A stretch of DNA of 50,338 nt, taken from positions 1 to 50,338 of the forward strand of contig JAHFDP010000024.1 in assembly GCA_023248955.1 (NCBI GenBank), read 5' to 3'. The notes under the pieces were generated by a model. The model was not told the DNA's origin and did not search any database. It worked only from the letters and a program-made list of their open reading frames with translations. Below, in pieces: positions 34,188 to 42,934 of the stretch; position 1 is the stretch's first letter, and each line of letters opens with the position of its first letter. Source of the DNA: Deltaproteobacteria bacterium (GTDB lineage Bacteria > Myxococcota > Myxococcia > Myxococcales > JAHFDP01). A program made the position numbers and the translations under genes.

Positions 34188-36719
34188 ATGAACCGCTCCA
34201 ACGGCAAAATGTCATTCGACGTTCCGCCCTTCGCCGCCGCAGCGTTGGCACGCGCGCATTCGCTCTGGGCGCGGCAATTCGTACGTGTCGGCGTCTTCTC
34301 CCTGCTCGGCCTATTCGCAATTCTCACAATCGCGCTGGTGCTCGTTTTCCGTCATTACGCCAAAGACGTTCCGAGCATCGACTGGGCGCTCAACTACCGC
34401 CCACCCATCGTTAGCCAAGTCTGGAGCGCGGACGGGCAACTCATCGGCGAATTTTACGACGAGCGCCGCGTGGTGGTGCCGTACGAAAAAATTCCGCACA
34501 AGCTCGCGCAGGCCTTCATCGCCTCCGAAGATTCCGACTTTTTCGACCACCCCGGATTTTCTTGGACCGGCATTTTGCGCGCCGCGGTGAAGAGCTACGT
34601 CTTGCGCCACCGTCTCAAACAGGGCGGCAGCACGCTCACACAACAGACGGCCAAGGCCATTCTCGCTTCGGTGGAAGGTTTCGATCAGGCGCGCGCGCGC
34701 ACGTTCAAACGAAAAATTCGCGAGCTGATTTTGGCGCGGCGGCTCGAGGCAAATCTGCCGAAAGAGAAGATCCTCGAGCTGTACTTGAATCAGGTTTTTC
34801 TCGGCCACCACAGCTACGGTGTGCAAGCCGCGGCCGAAAACTATTTCCGCAAGAACGTGTGGGAGCTGACGCTGCCCGAGATGGCGCTCATCGCCGGTCT
34901 GCCCCAGGCGCCGAGCCACTACTCCCCTTTCGCGCATCCCGAGAGCGCCCGCGCGCGACGATCCTATGTGCTCGGCCGTATGCGCTCCGATGGCATGATC
35001 TCCAAGGCCGAGCACGACATGGCCAACGCCGCGCCCATCGCGGTTTTTCCGGTCGAGGAGATCCAGCGCGACACCGCGCCCTACGTAACCGAACAGGTGC
35101 GGCGCGACATCGTGAACCGTTACGGCAATGAGCGACTTTTGCGCGACGGCCTCTCGATCGAAGCGACCGTCGACGTGGAGCGCGAGAAGGACGCCAGCGC
35201 GGCGACGCTGCGCGGAATCCTCGACGCGGATAAACGACAGGGCTACTTCGGACCGCTCGATCACCTCGATCGATCGGCCTGGGACGAGTTCCGAAAAAAA
35301 GAGACGCCGATTCTTCCGAAAGATGTGCTCGAGGATGCGGTGTATGCCGCGCTGGTCACCGACGTCGATGCCAAGGGAATGGTGGCGCACATCGCCGTCG
35401 GTCCGTTCAGCGGAACGCTTCCGATCGCCAATGCCCGCTGGGCGCGCACGCCCAATCCCGAGCTCTGGGCAGAGGGCGGGCGTTACGCGATCGCGTCGCT
35501 CAAGGGTGTGCTCACGCCTGGCGACGCGATTTTGGTGCGGCCGATTTCCCCGAAACGCGACGGCGCGCGTGATGGCTACGTCTTCGCGCTCGAGCAGGAT
35601 CCGCATCTGCAAGGCGCGATGATCTCCATCGATCCGCAGTCGGGCTACATCGTGGCGATGATCGGCGGTTACGATTTCGAGAAGAGCGAATTCAACCGCG
35701 CCATTCAAGCGTGCCGGCAGCCGGGCTCCGCATTCAAGCCGATCATCTACTCCGCGGCGATCGAGGAAAAAAATTTCAGCGCGTCCACCATCCTCGTCGA
35801 TTCGCCGATCGTCACCGACGACGAGCAGAGCGGCAAGCGCTGGAAGCCGTCCAACTACGAGGAGGAATTCCAAGGCGACGTGCCAGTGCGCAAAGCGCTG
35901 GCGCACTCGATGAACATTCCCGCCATCAAGACCCTGCAGCAAGTCGGCGTGCACGACGCCGCGGCGTGGGCACATAAGCTCGGCATTAGCACCAAGCTCA
36001 ACGAAGATCTCTCGATGGCGCTTGGCAGCTCGTGCGTGACGCTGTGGGATCTCACCGGCGTCTATGCCGCATTCAACCGCGGTGGCACGCGTGTACACCC
36101 GACGTACATCCGTCGCGTCCTCGATCGCGATGGCCGCGTCCTCGAGAACCACACCTCGGTCGACGACATGAGCGTGCCGTTCACCGAGCGCGTCGCGGCG
36201 GGTTACGCCAAATTGTTCGACGCGCCCGAGCGCGTAATGACACCGCAGACCGCGTTCCTCACCACACAGCTGATGCAAGAAGTTTGCACCTACGGCACCG
36301 GCGCGCGCGCGCAAGCCCTCCATAAACCGGTGGCGGGAAAGACGGGCACCACCAACGATCTTTTCGACGCTTGGTTCGTCGGCTTCACCCACGACTTGGT
36401 CACTGGCGCGTGGGTCGGTTACGACACCTACGACGCACCCATGGACAAATATGAAACTGGCGGCCACACCGCGCTGCCCATTTGGCTCGACTACATGGAG
36501 CGCGCGCTCAAGGGCCGCACACAAGCGCCGTTCGAAGCGCCTGAAAAAATCGTGTGGGTGGACATCGATGGCGACACGGGCCTACGCGCCACGCCGGCCA
36601 CCCGCACGCCAGTGAAGGAAGCCTATCTCGTCGGCAACGAACCACCGGACCTCACCACACCTGGTCAAGCGTCGACGGCCGTCGACGCTCAAGAGGGAAT
36701 GACCCGCGGCGGGCTGTAG
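34188..36719 (+). CDS. Penicillin-binding protein 1A-type bifunctional transglycosylase/transpeptidase
   Basis: 843 residues from ATG 34188 (GTG 34185 adjacent). One N-terminal membrane anchor (about 35-58: VFSLLGLFAILTIALVLVF) is followed by the GT51 glycosyltransferase with EDSDFFDHPGFSWTGILRAA and QGGSTLTQQTAKAI. Next comes an OB-like insert (about 330-460), then the transpeptidase with S-x-x-K at Ser514 (QPGSAFKPI), S-x-N (AHSMNIPAI) and K-T-G at Lys718 (GKTGTTNDLFDAWF). It polymerises and crosslinks peptidoglycan in the periplasm, using the diaminopimelate made by the dap operon. Length and layout match PBP1A (mrcA/ponA). Confidence 0.95.
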   Translation: MNRSNGKMSFDVPPFAAAALARAHSLWARQFVRVGVFSLLGLFAILTIALVLVFRHYAKDVPSIDWALNYRPPIVSQVWSADGQLIGEFYDERRVVVPYEKIPHKLAQAFIASEDSDFFDHPGFSWTGILRAAVKSYVLRHRLKQGGSTLTQQTAKAILASVEGFDQARARTFKRKIRELILARRLEANLPKEKILELYLNQVFLGHHSYGVQAAAENYFRKNVWELTLPEMALIAGLPQAPSHYSPFAHPESARARRSYVLGRMRSDGMISKAEHDMANAAPIAVFPVEEIQRDTAPYVTEQVRRDIVNRYGNERLLRDGLSIEATVDVEREKDASAATLRGILDADKRQGYFGPLDHLDRSAWDEFRKKETPILPKDVLEDAVYAALVTDVDAKGMVAHIAVGPFSGTLPIANARWARTPNPELWAEGGRYAIASLKGVLTPGDAILVRPISPKRDGARDGYVFALEQDPHLQGAMISIDPQSGYIVAMIGGYDFEKSEFNRAIQACRQPGSAFKPIIYSAAIEEKNFSASTILVDSPIVTDDEQSGKRWKPSNYEEEFQGDVPVRKALAHSMNIPAIKTLQQVGVHDAAAWAHKLGISTKLNEDLSMALGSSCVTLWDLTGVYAAFNRGGTRVHPTYIRRVLDRDGRVLENHTSVDDMSVPFTERVAAGYAKLFDAPERVMTPQTAFLTTQLMQEVCTYGTGARAQALHKPVAGKTGTTNDLFDAWFVGFTHDLVTGAWVGYDTYDAPMDKYETGGHTALPIWLDYMERALKGRTQAPFEAPEKIVWVDIDGDTGLRATPATRTPVKEAYLVGNEPPDLTTPGQASTAVDAQEGMTRGGL

Positions 36720-36751
36720 TCGAAAAGAAAATTAAAGATGGGATCCCAACC

Positions 36752-37048
36752 ATGTTTGGCATGTCCTTTACCGAAGCACTCATCATCGTCGCGCTAGCGC
36801 TGATTCTTCTCGGGCCCGAGAAGATGGCCGACGTCGCGCGCGCGCTGGGCAAGGGGGTGCGCGAATTCAACAAGGTGAAGGACCAGCTTCAGAACCAGTT
36901 TTCGCAGGAGCTTTATCGGCTGGATCAGCCAGGACACATGATGAAGCCCGCGGAGCAACCACAAGGTCCCATCGCGATCGCGGCGGAGGAGGAAGCGAAA
37001 AAACGTTTGGGCGCCGAGGCTATTCAGCTCGAAGCAAAGAAGGAGTGA
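36752..37048 (+). CDS. tatB: Sec-independent (Tat) translocase protein TatB/TatA
   Basis: 98 residues from ATG 36752. One N-terminal membrane helix with the TatB-type acidic residue (MFGMSFTEALIIVALALILL), then the GPEKMADVARALGKGVREFN amphipathic helix, and a charged tail. The Glu in FTEALII and the GPE hinge favour TatB, but small TatA-like proteins can look alike. Together with TatC it forms the receptor for twin-arginine signal peptides. It is 1 bp from tatC. Confidence 0.85.
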   Translation: MFGMSFTEALIIVALALILLGPEKMADVARALGKGVREFNKVKDQLQNQFSQELYRLDQPGHMMKPAEQPQGPIAIAAEEEAKKRLGAEAIQLEAKKE

Positions 37049-37049
37049 C

Positions 37050-37835
37050 GTGCCACTGACACCGCTACCCACGCTGCCGGACGAGCCGAAAAAAGACGGC
37101 CCCGAAGACGACGTGCACCTCACGCTAATGCAGCACCTCGAGGATCTGCGACGGCGTTTGAAGTGGGCGCTCCTCTGGATCGTGATCGGATTTTTGGTCT
37201 GTTACCATTGGGCCAAAGATCTTTTTCACGTCCTGATGCGACCGGTTTTGGCGTCGCTCCCCGAGGGCGAAAAGGCGCTGCACTTCAGCTCGTCCATCGA
37301 GCCGTTCATGATCTACTTGAAGGTCGGCCTCTACGCCGGACTCTTCGTGGCCATTCCGGCGGTGCTCTACCAAGTGTGGGCCTTCGTCGCGCCGGGCATG
37401 TACCACCGCGAGCAACGCGCCATTGTTCCCTTCGTCGTGTCGTCGTCGCTGATGTTCCTCATCGGATCGGCGTTTTGTTATTTCGTGATCCTCCCACCAG
37501 CGTTTCATTTTTTGATCGTCGAAGCCGCGGGTCCCGACATCAAGCCCGTCCTCATGATGAGCGATCAACTCGGACTCGTGCTAACGCTGCTGGTGGCCTT
37601 CGGCATCGTTTTCGAAATTCCGTTGGTGCTCACCTCCTTGTCGATGCTCGACATCGTGAATTGGCGTTGGCTTGCGAAGTACCGCCGCCATGCCATCGTG
37701 GTTAACGTAATCATCGCCGCGATCGTCACCCCAACAGGAGATCCCTTCAACCTCGCGCTGATGGCCGTTCCGATGATCCTTTGCTACGAGTTGGGCATCC
37801 TCGGCGCGCGGCTGTTCGCGAAGAAAAAGAACTAG
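37050..37835 (+). CDS. tatC: Sec-independent protein translocase TatC
   Basis: 261 residues from GTG 37050. Six membrane helices. TatC signatures: LMQHLEDLRRRLKWALLWIV near the N-terminus (conserved H..ELR-type region that binds the twin-arginine motif), FMIYLKVGLYAGLFVAIPAV, QVWAFVAPGMYHREQRAIVP, and the late Y/P-rich helices ending AIVTPTGDPFNLALMAVPMI. It exports folded proteins. It is cotranscribed with tatB, with a possible terminator at 37877-37897. Confidence 0.96.
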   Translation: MPLTPLPTLPDEPKKDGPEDDVHLTLMQHLEDLRRRLKWALLWIVIGFLVCYHWAKDLFHVLMRPVLASLPEGEKALHFSSSIEPFMIYLKVGLYAGLFVAIPAVLYQVWAFVAPGMYHREQRAIVPFVVSSSLMFLIGSAFCYFVILPPAFHFLIVEAAGPDIKPVLMMSDQLGLVLTLLVAFGIVFEIPLVLTSLSMLDIVNWRWLAKYRRHAIVVNVIIAAIVTPTGDPFNLALMAVPMILCYELGILGARLFAKKKN

Positions 37836-37876
37836 CCCGCGCCGCAACCTAGAACTTCCGCGACAAGTCAACGCCC

Positions 37877-37897
37877 GGGCGGTCCGGCGCCCTTTTT
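37877..37897 (+). terminator. Possible rho-independent terminator after tatC
   Basis: GGGCG and CGCCC (37877-37881, 37888-37892) form a short stem with a 6-base loop, followed by TTTTT. The stem is short, so confidence is moderate. It lies about 42 bp beyond the tatC stop. Confidence 0.45.
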
Positions 37898-38005
37898 CTC
37901 TCTAGAAAAGAGTGGCGTTCACTCGAGGACCTCTCTAGAGTCACTCGTCGATGGCCCCCGTGGCCCGTTTTTTCACTCGCAGCAATTCACAAAGGGAGAC
38001 GAAAC

Positions 38006-38299
38006 ATGGCGAAAGCAGCAGCAAAGAAAGCCGCACCGAAGCGCAAGCCGAACGCGGCGTTCATGAAGCCGATGCAGCCGGACGACAAGCTCGCCGCCGT
38101 GGTGGGCGACAAAGCCGTTCCGCGCACCGAGATCGTGAAGAAGCTCTGGGCCTACATCAAGAAGAATGGCCTGCAGGACAAGAAGGAGCGCCGCAACATC
38201 AACGCCGACGAGGCGCTGAAGGAAGTGTTCGGCGGCAAGAAGCAGGTCAGCATGTTCGAAATGACCAAGCTCGTGAACAAGCACCTCTCCAACACGTAA
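38006..38299 (+). CDS. SWIB/MDM2-domain protein
   Basis: 97 residues, with GGGAGACG before the ATG. A Lys/Ala-rich basic leader (MAKAAAKKAAPKRKPN) precedes a complete SWIB domain: MQPDDKLAAVVGDKAVPRTE, IVKKLWAYIKKNGLQDKKER, RNINADEALKEVFGGKKQVS, MFEMTKLVNKHLS. SWIB domains are found in eukaryotic chromatin-remodelling complexes and, in bacteria, in chlamydiae, myxobacteria and a few other groups, where they may act as nucleoid-associated proteins. The lysine-rich leader fits DNA binding. It stands alone with its own terminator at 38315-38357, suggesting strong independent expression. Confidence 0.92.
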   Translation: MAKAAAKKAAPKRKPNAAFMKPMQPDDKLAAVVGDKAVPRTEIVKKLWAYIKKNGLQDKKERRNINADEALKEVFGGKKQVSMFEMTKLVNKHLSNT

Positions 38300-38314
38300 T
38301 TTTTTTCGCTCTAC

Positions 38315-38357
38315 AAAAAACGGCCCGCCATGCATTCAAGCTGGCGGGCCGTTTTTT
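38315..38357 (+). terminator. Rho-independent terminator after the SWIB gene
   Basis: A 16-bp perfect stem (AAAAAACGGCCCGCCA with TGGCGGGCCGTTTTTT) around an 11-base loop, ending in a run of T. The A-run on the other side makes it potentially bidirectional. It begins 15 bp after the SWIB stop codon. Confidence 0.9.
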
Positions 38358-38425
38358 ATTGCCCGATTTTCTGTCACAGCAGGCGCTCTCCGCGTGCGCA
38401 AAAAGCATAGACCCGGCACCGCCAG

Positions 38426-39175
38426 ATGGGGATCCGCAAACAATCGCGCACGCAATACACGCCGTTTCTGCGTCACGCGATTACCCTAGCCGACGTGCCT
38501 GTCTTTGAGCTTCCTGCCCGCCTGGCCTTTCCGAATCCCGCGCTCGCCGAGCCCAGCGGGCTTCTCGCGGTCGGCGGCGATCTTTCCCCTCAGCGCCTGC
38601 TGCTCGCTTACGCCAACGGAATTTTCCCTTGGTACGAAACACCGCCGATTCGTTGGTGGTCGCCGCCGGTGCGGCCTGTACTTGACCCCGCGCAAATCCA
38701 CGTCCCGCGCAGCCTTTCGAAGGTTCTGCGCCGCGGCACCTTCGACATTCGCCTCGATAATGATTGTGCGGCGGTCATCGCCGCCTGCGCCGAACCACGC
38801 GACGAGATGGGTGGCACTTGGATCACGCCAGAAATGCAGGCGGCCTACTTGCAACTTCACGAACTTGGATTTGTGCACTCCGCCGAAGCCTGGCAAGCAG
38901 GCCAGCTTTGCGGCGGACTTTACGGCGTGGCGCTGGGCGGCACATTTTTCGGCGAATCAATGTTTGCAAAATGCGCCGATGCTTCGAAGGCCGCGTTCGT
39001 CGTGCTTTGCCAACAACTCGCTCGGTGGGGATTTGAATTGGTGGATTGCCAAGTAAGCAATCCGCACACAGCGCGATTCGGAACCACGGAAATTTCACGC
39101 GAGGAATTTCTAGAACGAATCGCGGCGCTGGTGGAGCGGCCAACGCGGAGGGGCCGCTGGAGACTCAGCGACTAG
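38426..39175 (+). CDS. aat: Leucyl/phenylalanyl-tRNA--protein transferase
   Basis: 249 residues from ATG 38426. The conserved protein really begins at VPVFELPARLAFPNPALAEP, so GTG 38495 is an equally likely start. Aat motifs: GLLAVGGDLSPQRLLLAYAN, GIFPWYETPPIRWWSPPVRP, and VALGGTFFGESMFAKCADAS, with the later ELVDCQVSNPHTARFGTTEI. It adds Leu or Phe to N-terminal Lys or Arg, creating N-end-rule degrons for Clp proteolysis, which links it functionally to clpP in this window. It is convergent with the GAF gene, 1 bp apart. Confidence 0.93.
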   Translation: MGIRKQSRTQYTPFLRHAITLADVPVFELPARLAFPNPALAEPSGLLAVGGDLSPQRLLLAYANGIFPWYETPPIRWWSPPVRPVLDPAQIHVPRSLSKVLRRGTFDIRLDNDCAAVIAACAEPRDEMGGTWITPEMQAAYLQLHELGFVHSAEAWQAGQLCGGLYGVALGGTFFGESMFAKCADASKAAFVVLCQQLARWGFELVDCQVSNPHTARFGTTEISREEFLERIAALVERPTRRGRWRLSD

Positions 39176-39176
39176 T

Positions 39177-40235
39177 CTACCCGTGCGCCGCCAAATACAC
39201 CGCCGCCTGATTGGCGATGAAGTGCGCAATCGAAATTTCCGCCGAGCTAAACGCCGAGCCCGTCTTGCGGTTAATGAGCTGCACCGCGCCGAGCGTCTGC
39301 CCATCGCTCATGATGGGTGCGCACAAAAGCGCTTTGGTCTCGTACCCGATGCGATCGGAAATCGCGCGGTGCCATCGCGGATCGCGCTGCACATCCGACA
39401 CCGCCAGCGTCACGCCCTCCTGCGCGCAGAAGCCGACGATGCCCACACCCACCGCAACTTCCACGCCTAGCCCCAAAAGCTCCTTGGCTTTCGGCCCACG
39501 GGCGGCGCCGAGCGTGAGGCCATCGCTGTTCAAACTGGCGATCCAGATGGAACCGGCCTCACTTGCGGTTTTATCAAGTGCCACGTCGAGCAGCAGATAG
39601 AGCGCCTCTTCGCGCTTCATGCCGTTGATGTCGGGCAAGTTCAAAAAAAGATCGGCTAGCGCTTCGTCGGTCAGCGACGTCTCTTTTTTTCCGCGACCGA
39701 TCTGCATCTTCTCCACGGCCGAATCGCTCGGTCGGGGAACCGACTCCACCTTTTGCGCTTCGGCGGACGGCCGCCGCGCGGGTACAGCGGGCTTCACGGC
39801 AGGCGCGGTCACGGCCTTTTTCGCCGCTGGCGCAGGCGCAGCCTGAGCGGGAACGGCACGCGGCGCGGCAGGCGCCACGGGTCGCGTGTCGAGCTGCGTT
39901 GCCTTGGCCTCTTGAAAATCACCAAGGCCACTCGATGGCGCGGTCGCGACTGGCCTCACTTCCGCGATGGTTGCCGCGGCCGGGGGTGCATTCGAAGCGA
40001 GCGACGTTCCGTCGAGATCCTTGATTCGAAACACGCGACCGCTCTTGGCGTCGGTCACGTGAATCGATCCGTCATCCTTGATGTCACACAGCGCATCCGT
40101 CGTTGCCGCGCCGCTCTCGCCGAGCTTGGTCAGGCCCGCCTTCAGCGCGGCCATCCAGTTTTCCGCCGTCACCCGCAGCGTCGTGTTGACGGCGTTCTTG
40201 TTTGCCGCCGGGATGAACACCTCGAAGCGCGCCAT
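39177..40235 (-). CDS. GAF-domain protein with a novel N-terminal domain
   Basis: 352 residues from ATG 40235, with AAGGAGAGC upstream; the frame extends 36 codons further 5' without conserved features. Residues 1-80 (MARFEVFIPAANKNAVNTTL, TAENWMAALKAGLTKLGESG, DIKDDGSIHVTDAKSGRVFR) form a compact domain I do not recognise. About 80-190 is an Ala/Pro linker. About 190-350 is a GAF domain (LDVALDKTASEAGSIWIASL, GVGIVGFCAQEGVTLAVSDV, APIMSDGQTLGAVQLINRKT). GAF domains bind small ligands. No output domain is attached, so it may signal through a partner. Confidence 0.8.
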   Translation of the reverse strand: MARFEVFIPAANKNAVNTTLRVTAENWMAALKAGLTKLGESGAATTDALCDIKDDGSIHVTDAKSGRVFRIKDLDGTSLASNAPPAAATIAEVRPVATAPSSGLGDFQEAKATQLDTRPVAPAAPRAVPAQAAPAPAAKKAVTAPAVKPAVPARRPSAEAQKVESVPRPSDSAVEKMQIGRGKKETSLTDEALADLFLNLPDINGMKREEALYLLLDVALDKTASEAGSIWIASLNSDGLTLGAARGPKAKELLGLGVEVAVGVGIVGFCAQEGVTLAVSDVQRDPRWHRAISDRIGYETKALLCAPIMSDGQTLGAVQLINRKTGSAFSSAEISIAHFIANQAAVYLAAHG

Positions 40236-40272
40236 GCTTTGCTCTCCTTGCGAAGAAAAAAGAATGTCGACT

Positions 40273-41199
40273 TTACACCAAACCCATGCGCGCGCGCAGG
40301 AACTTCTCGACGCGCAGAACATAGAGCTCGGTCTGCTCGACAATCGCCGCGTGCGTGCCGCCCTGGATCACGTAGAGCTCAGCTTCGGGAATCAGGCGCG
40401 CCATCTCTTCGCTGGAGCGCGCTGGAGCGAAGAGATCGCGACTGCCACCAACGACGAGCGTGGGCACATCAATGGTCGGGAGCAGATCGGTGGCATCGTA
40501 GTGAGCGAGGCTCGCCAGCAGAGCGAAGTAGACGCGCATGTCGAGCTGCGCCAGATGCGCCAGGTAGCGATCGACCTGCTCGCGCGGACAGAGCGACGGA
40601 TGCACGAAGCCAGTTAGACGGACCGCCTCCGCCGCGCCCGGAAGCGAAACGAAACGATGAAGCCAGCGGCCAACTTCGTCCGGATAACGCGGGCCCACGA
40701 GCTGCGCGACTGCAAACAACGAGCGCGAGAGCGGCGGCAAAAGAAAAAATCCCTCGATGGCATTGGCATAATTTCCCAACGTGGGAACAAGCCCAACCAC
40801 GCGCGATCGCCGACGCCGTAGCAGCTCGAAGGCCACCGCTGTCCCCATCGAGTGGCCGAACACGACGGCCTCGCGAATGTCCAGTCCGTCGAGCAACGCC
40901 GAAGCGTCCTCCGCGCACTGCTCGATGCTAGCCGCCTCCGGTGCAGGTCCTGCCTCGCTTTGCCCGTGCGCGCGGTAGTCCCAAAGCACGGTTCGAAAGC
41001 GACCGCGAAAATGCTGCTGGACCGGTTCCCAAAACTGCACGGAAACGCCGACACCGTTGCAGCAAAGGAGCACCGGCCCCTCGGCATTCGCGGGCGATTC
41101 CTCTCGGTACCAGAGCTTGGTTCCGTCTTTTGCGGCAATAGTTCCGGTGGTGAGCTGCACGCCCGAGGAGACTGGCTCCGCTATCGCCGGCGACGTCAT
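40273..41199 (-). CDS. Alpha/beta-hydrolase fold protein
   Basis: 308 residues. Alpha/beta-hydrolase features: oxyanion loop near LLCCNGVGVSVQFWEP, nucleophile elbow GHSMGTAVAFELL (Ser), acid in GGSRDLFAPARSSEEM (Asp), and base in QGGTHAAIVEQ (His). It could be an esterase, lipase or C-C hydrolase; the substrate is unknown. It has no signal peptide, so it is cytosolic. It is the last gene of an operon with the TSP3-OmpA lipoprotein and DUF4398 lipoprotein (4-bp overlap ATGA with the former). Confidence 0.87.
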   Translation of the reverse strand: MTSPAIAEPVSSGVQLTTGTIAAKDGTKLWYREESPANAEGPVLLCCNGVGVSVQFWEPVQQHFRGRFRTVLWDYRAHGQSEAGPAPEAASIEQCAEDASALLDGLDIREAVVFGHSMGTAVAFELLRRRRSRVVGLVPTLGNYANAIEGFFLLPPLSRSLFAVAQLVGPRYPDEVGRWLHRFVSLPGAAEAVRLTGFVHPSLCPREQVDRYLAHLAQLDMRVYFALLASLAHYDATDLLPTIDVPTLVVGGSRDLFAPARSSEEMARLIPEAELYVIQGGTHAAIVEQTELYVLRVEKFLRARMGLV

Positions 41200-42428
41200 C
41201 GTTCCAGGATGTGGAACTCGACGCGGCGATTCTGCGCGCGTCCACGTTCCGACGTGTTGGAAGCCAGCGGAACGTTGGGCCCGAAGCCTTTGGCGAGCAG
41301 CCGCTTGCCGTCGACGCTGTGGTCGATGAGATAGCGCCGCACGCTCTCCGCGCGCTGTTGCGAAAGCGTGGTGTTGAAGGCCTTGCTCCCCGCGTTGTCG
41401 GTATGGCCCTGCACTTCCACGTGAAGCGCCGGCATCTCCGTGAGCACCTGCGCGACCTGATCGAGCAGCTCGAATGAGTCGGGCAAAATCTGCCAGCGGT
41501 TGGTCGCGAAGTGGACCTGCTGCAGAATTTCAATCCGCTTCTTTGTGACCACCACAAGGCTGTGCTTCTTCACTTCTGGCGCGGGCGGCGGGCAGCCGTG
41601 GAATTCCGGCGGACCGGGCTCGTTCGGGCATTTATCGTCAATGTCCGGGATGCCGTCGCCGTCCGTGTCGGGGCAGCCCGCGAACTGCTTCTGGCCGGGG
41701 ACATCGGGGCAGCGATCGTCTTTGTCCGGAACGCCGTCTTTGTCGCGGTCGGGCCACGGGCAGCCGTTGTTTTCCGCGGGGCCGGGAACGGTCGGGCACT
41801 TGTCGAGGTGATCGGGCACGCCGTCACCGTCGGTGTCCTTGATCGGGCAACCCTTCAGCTCTGGAATGCCAGGTTCGTCGGGGCAGAGATCTTGGTCGTC
41901 GGGGATGCCGTCGCCGTCCCGATCGATCGGGCAACCCTGATTGGAAGCGGGTCCCGCAACGTTGGGGCAGCGATCGATTTCGTCCGGCACGCCGTCGCCG
42001 TCGCTGTCTTTCGGCGGCGCGCAACCGTTTTTCGGATGCGGCTGACGAATGCCGGGGACCAACGGACAGTCGTCTTCCACGTCGGAAATGCCGTCTCCGT
42101 CGGTGTCTTTGGCAATCGGAACCACTTTCACTTTGGGCGCCAATAACGCTGTCTCCGCGCAGTGGCGCGACTCTTCGAGCGCTTTGGCCGCCGCGACTTC
42201 GGCGACATCAAGATGTTCACGCGCGCGGCCGCCGTAACCCTCGTCGACTTCCGCCACCGCAAACTGCACGTTGGCTTCCGCGATAGCCAATGGGCGCGGC
42301 GCGCACTCTTCGCCACGCTGTTTTTCGCGCACGAATTTGATGTGCTCTTGCAAAATGCCGATGCGCTCGTGTAGGACGCCCGACGCAGCGCAACCGGCCA
42401 TCGCAACAAGCGCGCAGAGGCGTTTCAC
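41196..42428 (-). CDS. OmpA-family lipoprotein with thrombospondin type-3 repeats
   Basis: 410 residues. A signal peptide with lipobox (MKRLCALVAMAGCAAS) is followed by a helical segment (about 20-90). Six or seven TSP3 calcium-binding repeats then run from about 105 to 275 (DTDGDGISDVEDDCPLVPG, DSDGDGVPDEIDRCPNVAG and so on, each with D-x-D-G-D-G-x-x-D). The OmpA peptidoglycan-binding domain follows (about 300-405: FATNRWQILPDSFELLDQVA, VEVQGHTDNAGSKAFNTTLS, RRVEFHILER), with the conserved NTxLSxxRA-type region that holds diaminopimelate. It tethers the outer membrane to the wall. The layout is typical of myxobacterial OmpA proteins. It overlaps the genes on both sides by 4 bp. Confidence 0.93.
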   Translation of the reverse strand: MKRLCALVAMAGCAASGVLHERIGILQEHIKFVREKQRGEECAPRPLAIAEANVQFAVAEVDEGYGGRAREHLDVAEVAAAKALEESRHCAETALLAPKVKVVPIAKDTDGDGISDVEDDCPLVPGIRQPHPKNGCAPPKDSDGDGVPDEIDRCPNVAGPASNQGCPIDRDGDGIPDDQDLCPDEPGIPELKGCPIKDTDGDGVPDHLDKCPTVPGPAENNGCPWPDRDKDGVPDKDDRCPDVPGQKQFAGCPDTDGDGIPDIDDKCPNEPGPPEFHGCPPPAPEVKKHSLVVVTKKRIEILQQVHFATNRWQILPDSFELLDQVAQVLTEMPALHVEVQGHTDNAGSKAFNTTLSQQRAESVRRYLIDHSVDGKRLLAKGFGPNVPLASNTSERGRAQNRRVEFHILER

Positions 42429-42769
42429 TGCGGCTCCACCGGAGTCGGCGAGCCCGCGGGCGGCGTTCCCGGGCCACGTTCATGAATGGCGCGTGCTGTT
42501 TTTTGGGAGGCCAGTTCAGCGTTCTCGATGGCCTTCTCCGCAAGCTTCACGGCCGTTTCGAAATCGGCGTAACCGGCTTCCTCGCGCGCTTTATGAAGCA
42601 AGAGCTCCGCGAGCGTGAAGTTGTAGAGCGCATACTTCGGCGCCTCGGCCGTGCGGGCCTTTTCCACGGCAGCTTCAGCGTCGGAAATAACCGCCGAAGA
42701 TTGCACCGGACCGCAAGCGCTGGCCACGAGGGACAGCGACAATAAAAGGAGGGCGGCGAACGGGCGCAT
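42425..42769 (-). CDS. DUF4398-type lipoprotein
   Basis: 114 residues from ATG 42769 (MRPFAALLLLSLSLVASACG); an ATG 18 bp upstream is also in frame. The lipobox ASAC ends the signal peptide. The mature protein is one long helical region (VISDAEAAVEKARTAEAPKY, TLAELLLHKAREEAGYADFE, AVKLAEKAIENAELASQKTA), the DUF4398 pattern found next to OmpA genes in many Gram-negatives. It is translationally coupled to the OmpA lipoprotein (ATGA) and probably works with it at the outer membrane. Confidence 0.82.
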   Translation of the reverse strand: MRPFAALLLLSLSLVASACGPVQSSAVISDAEAAVEKARTAEAPKYALYNFTLAELLLHKAREEAGYADFETAVKLAEKAIENAELASQKTARAIHERGPGTPPAGSPTPVEPQ

Positions 42770-42934
42770 GCGCAGGAGAGGGAACAAACGGTTCCGTTGC
42801 TACCAGCACCGTCGAGAGCCTGTCAAATTAAGTGGCCTCCTTCGGCACTCAAGCCAAGCTACGGCCCCCGTCGGTGAGGCCGACCTTTGCGCCTGCCCAG
42901 CTTCAAATCGCCCTACGGTCGCTATAATCAAGTG

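Noticed and set aside
34311-36524. 737-codon open frame antisense to the PBP1A gene
   Set aside because: No recognisable domain, composition typical of antisense shadow, and the plus strand has complete catalytic motifs.
39753-40931. 392-codon open frame antisense to the GAF and hydrolase genes
   Set aside because: Arg-rich, spans two genes on the other strand and lacks any domain pattern.
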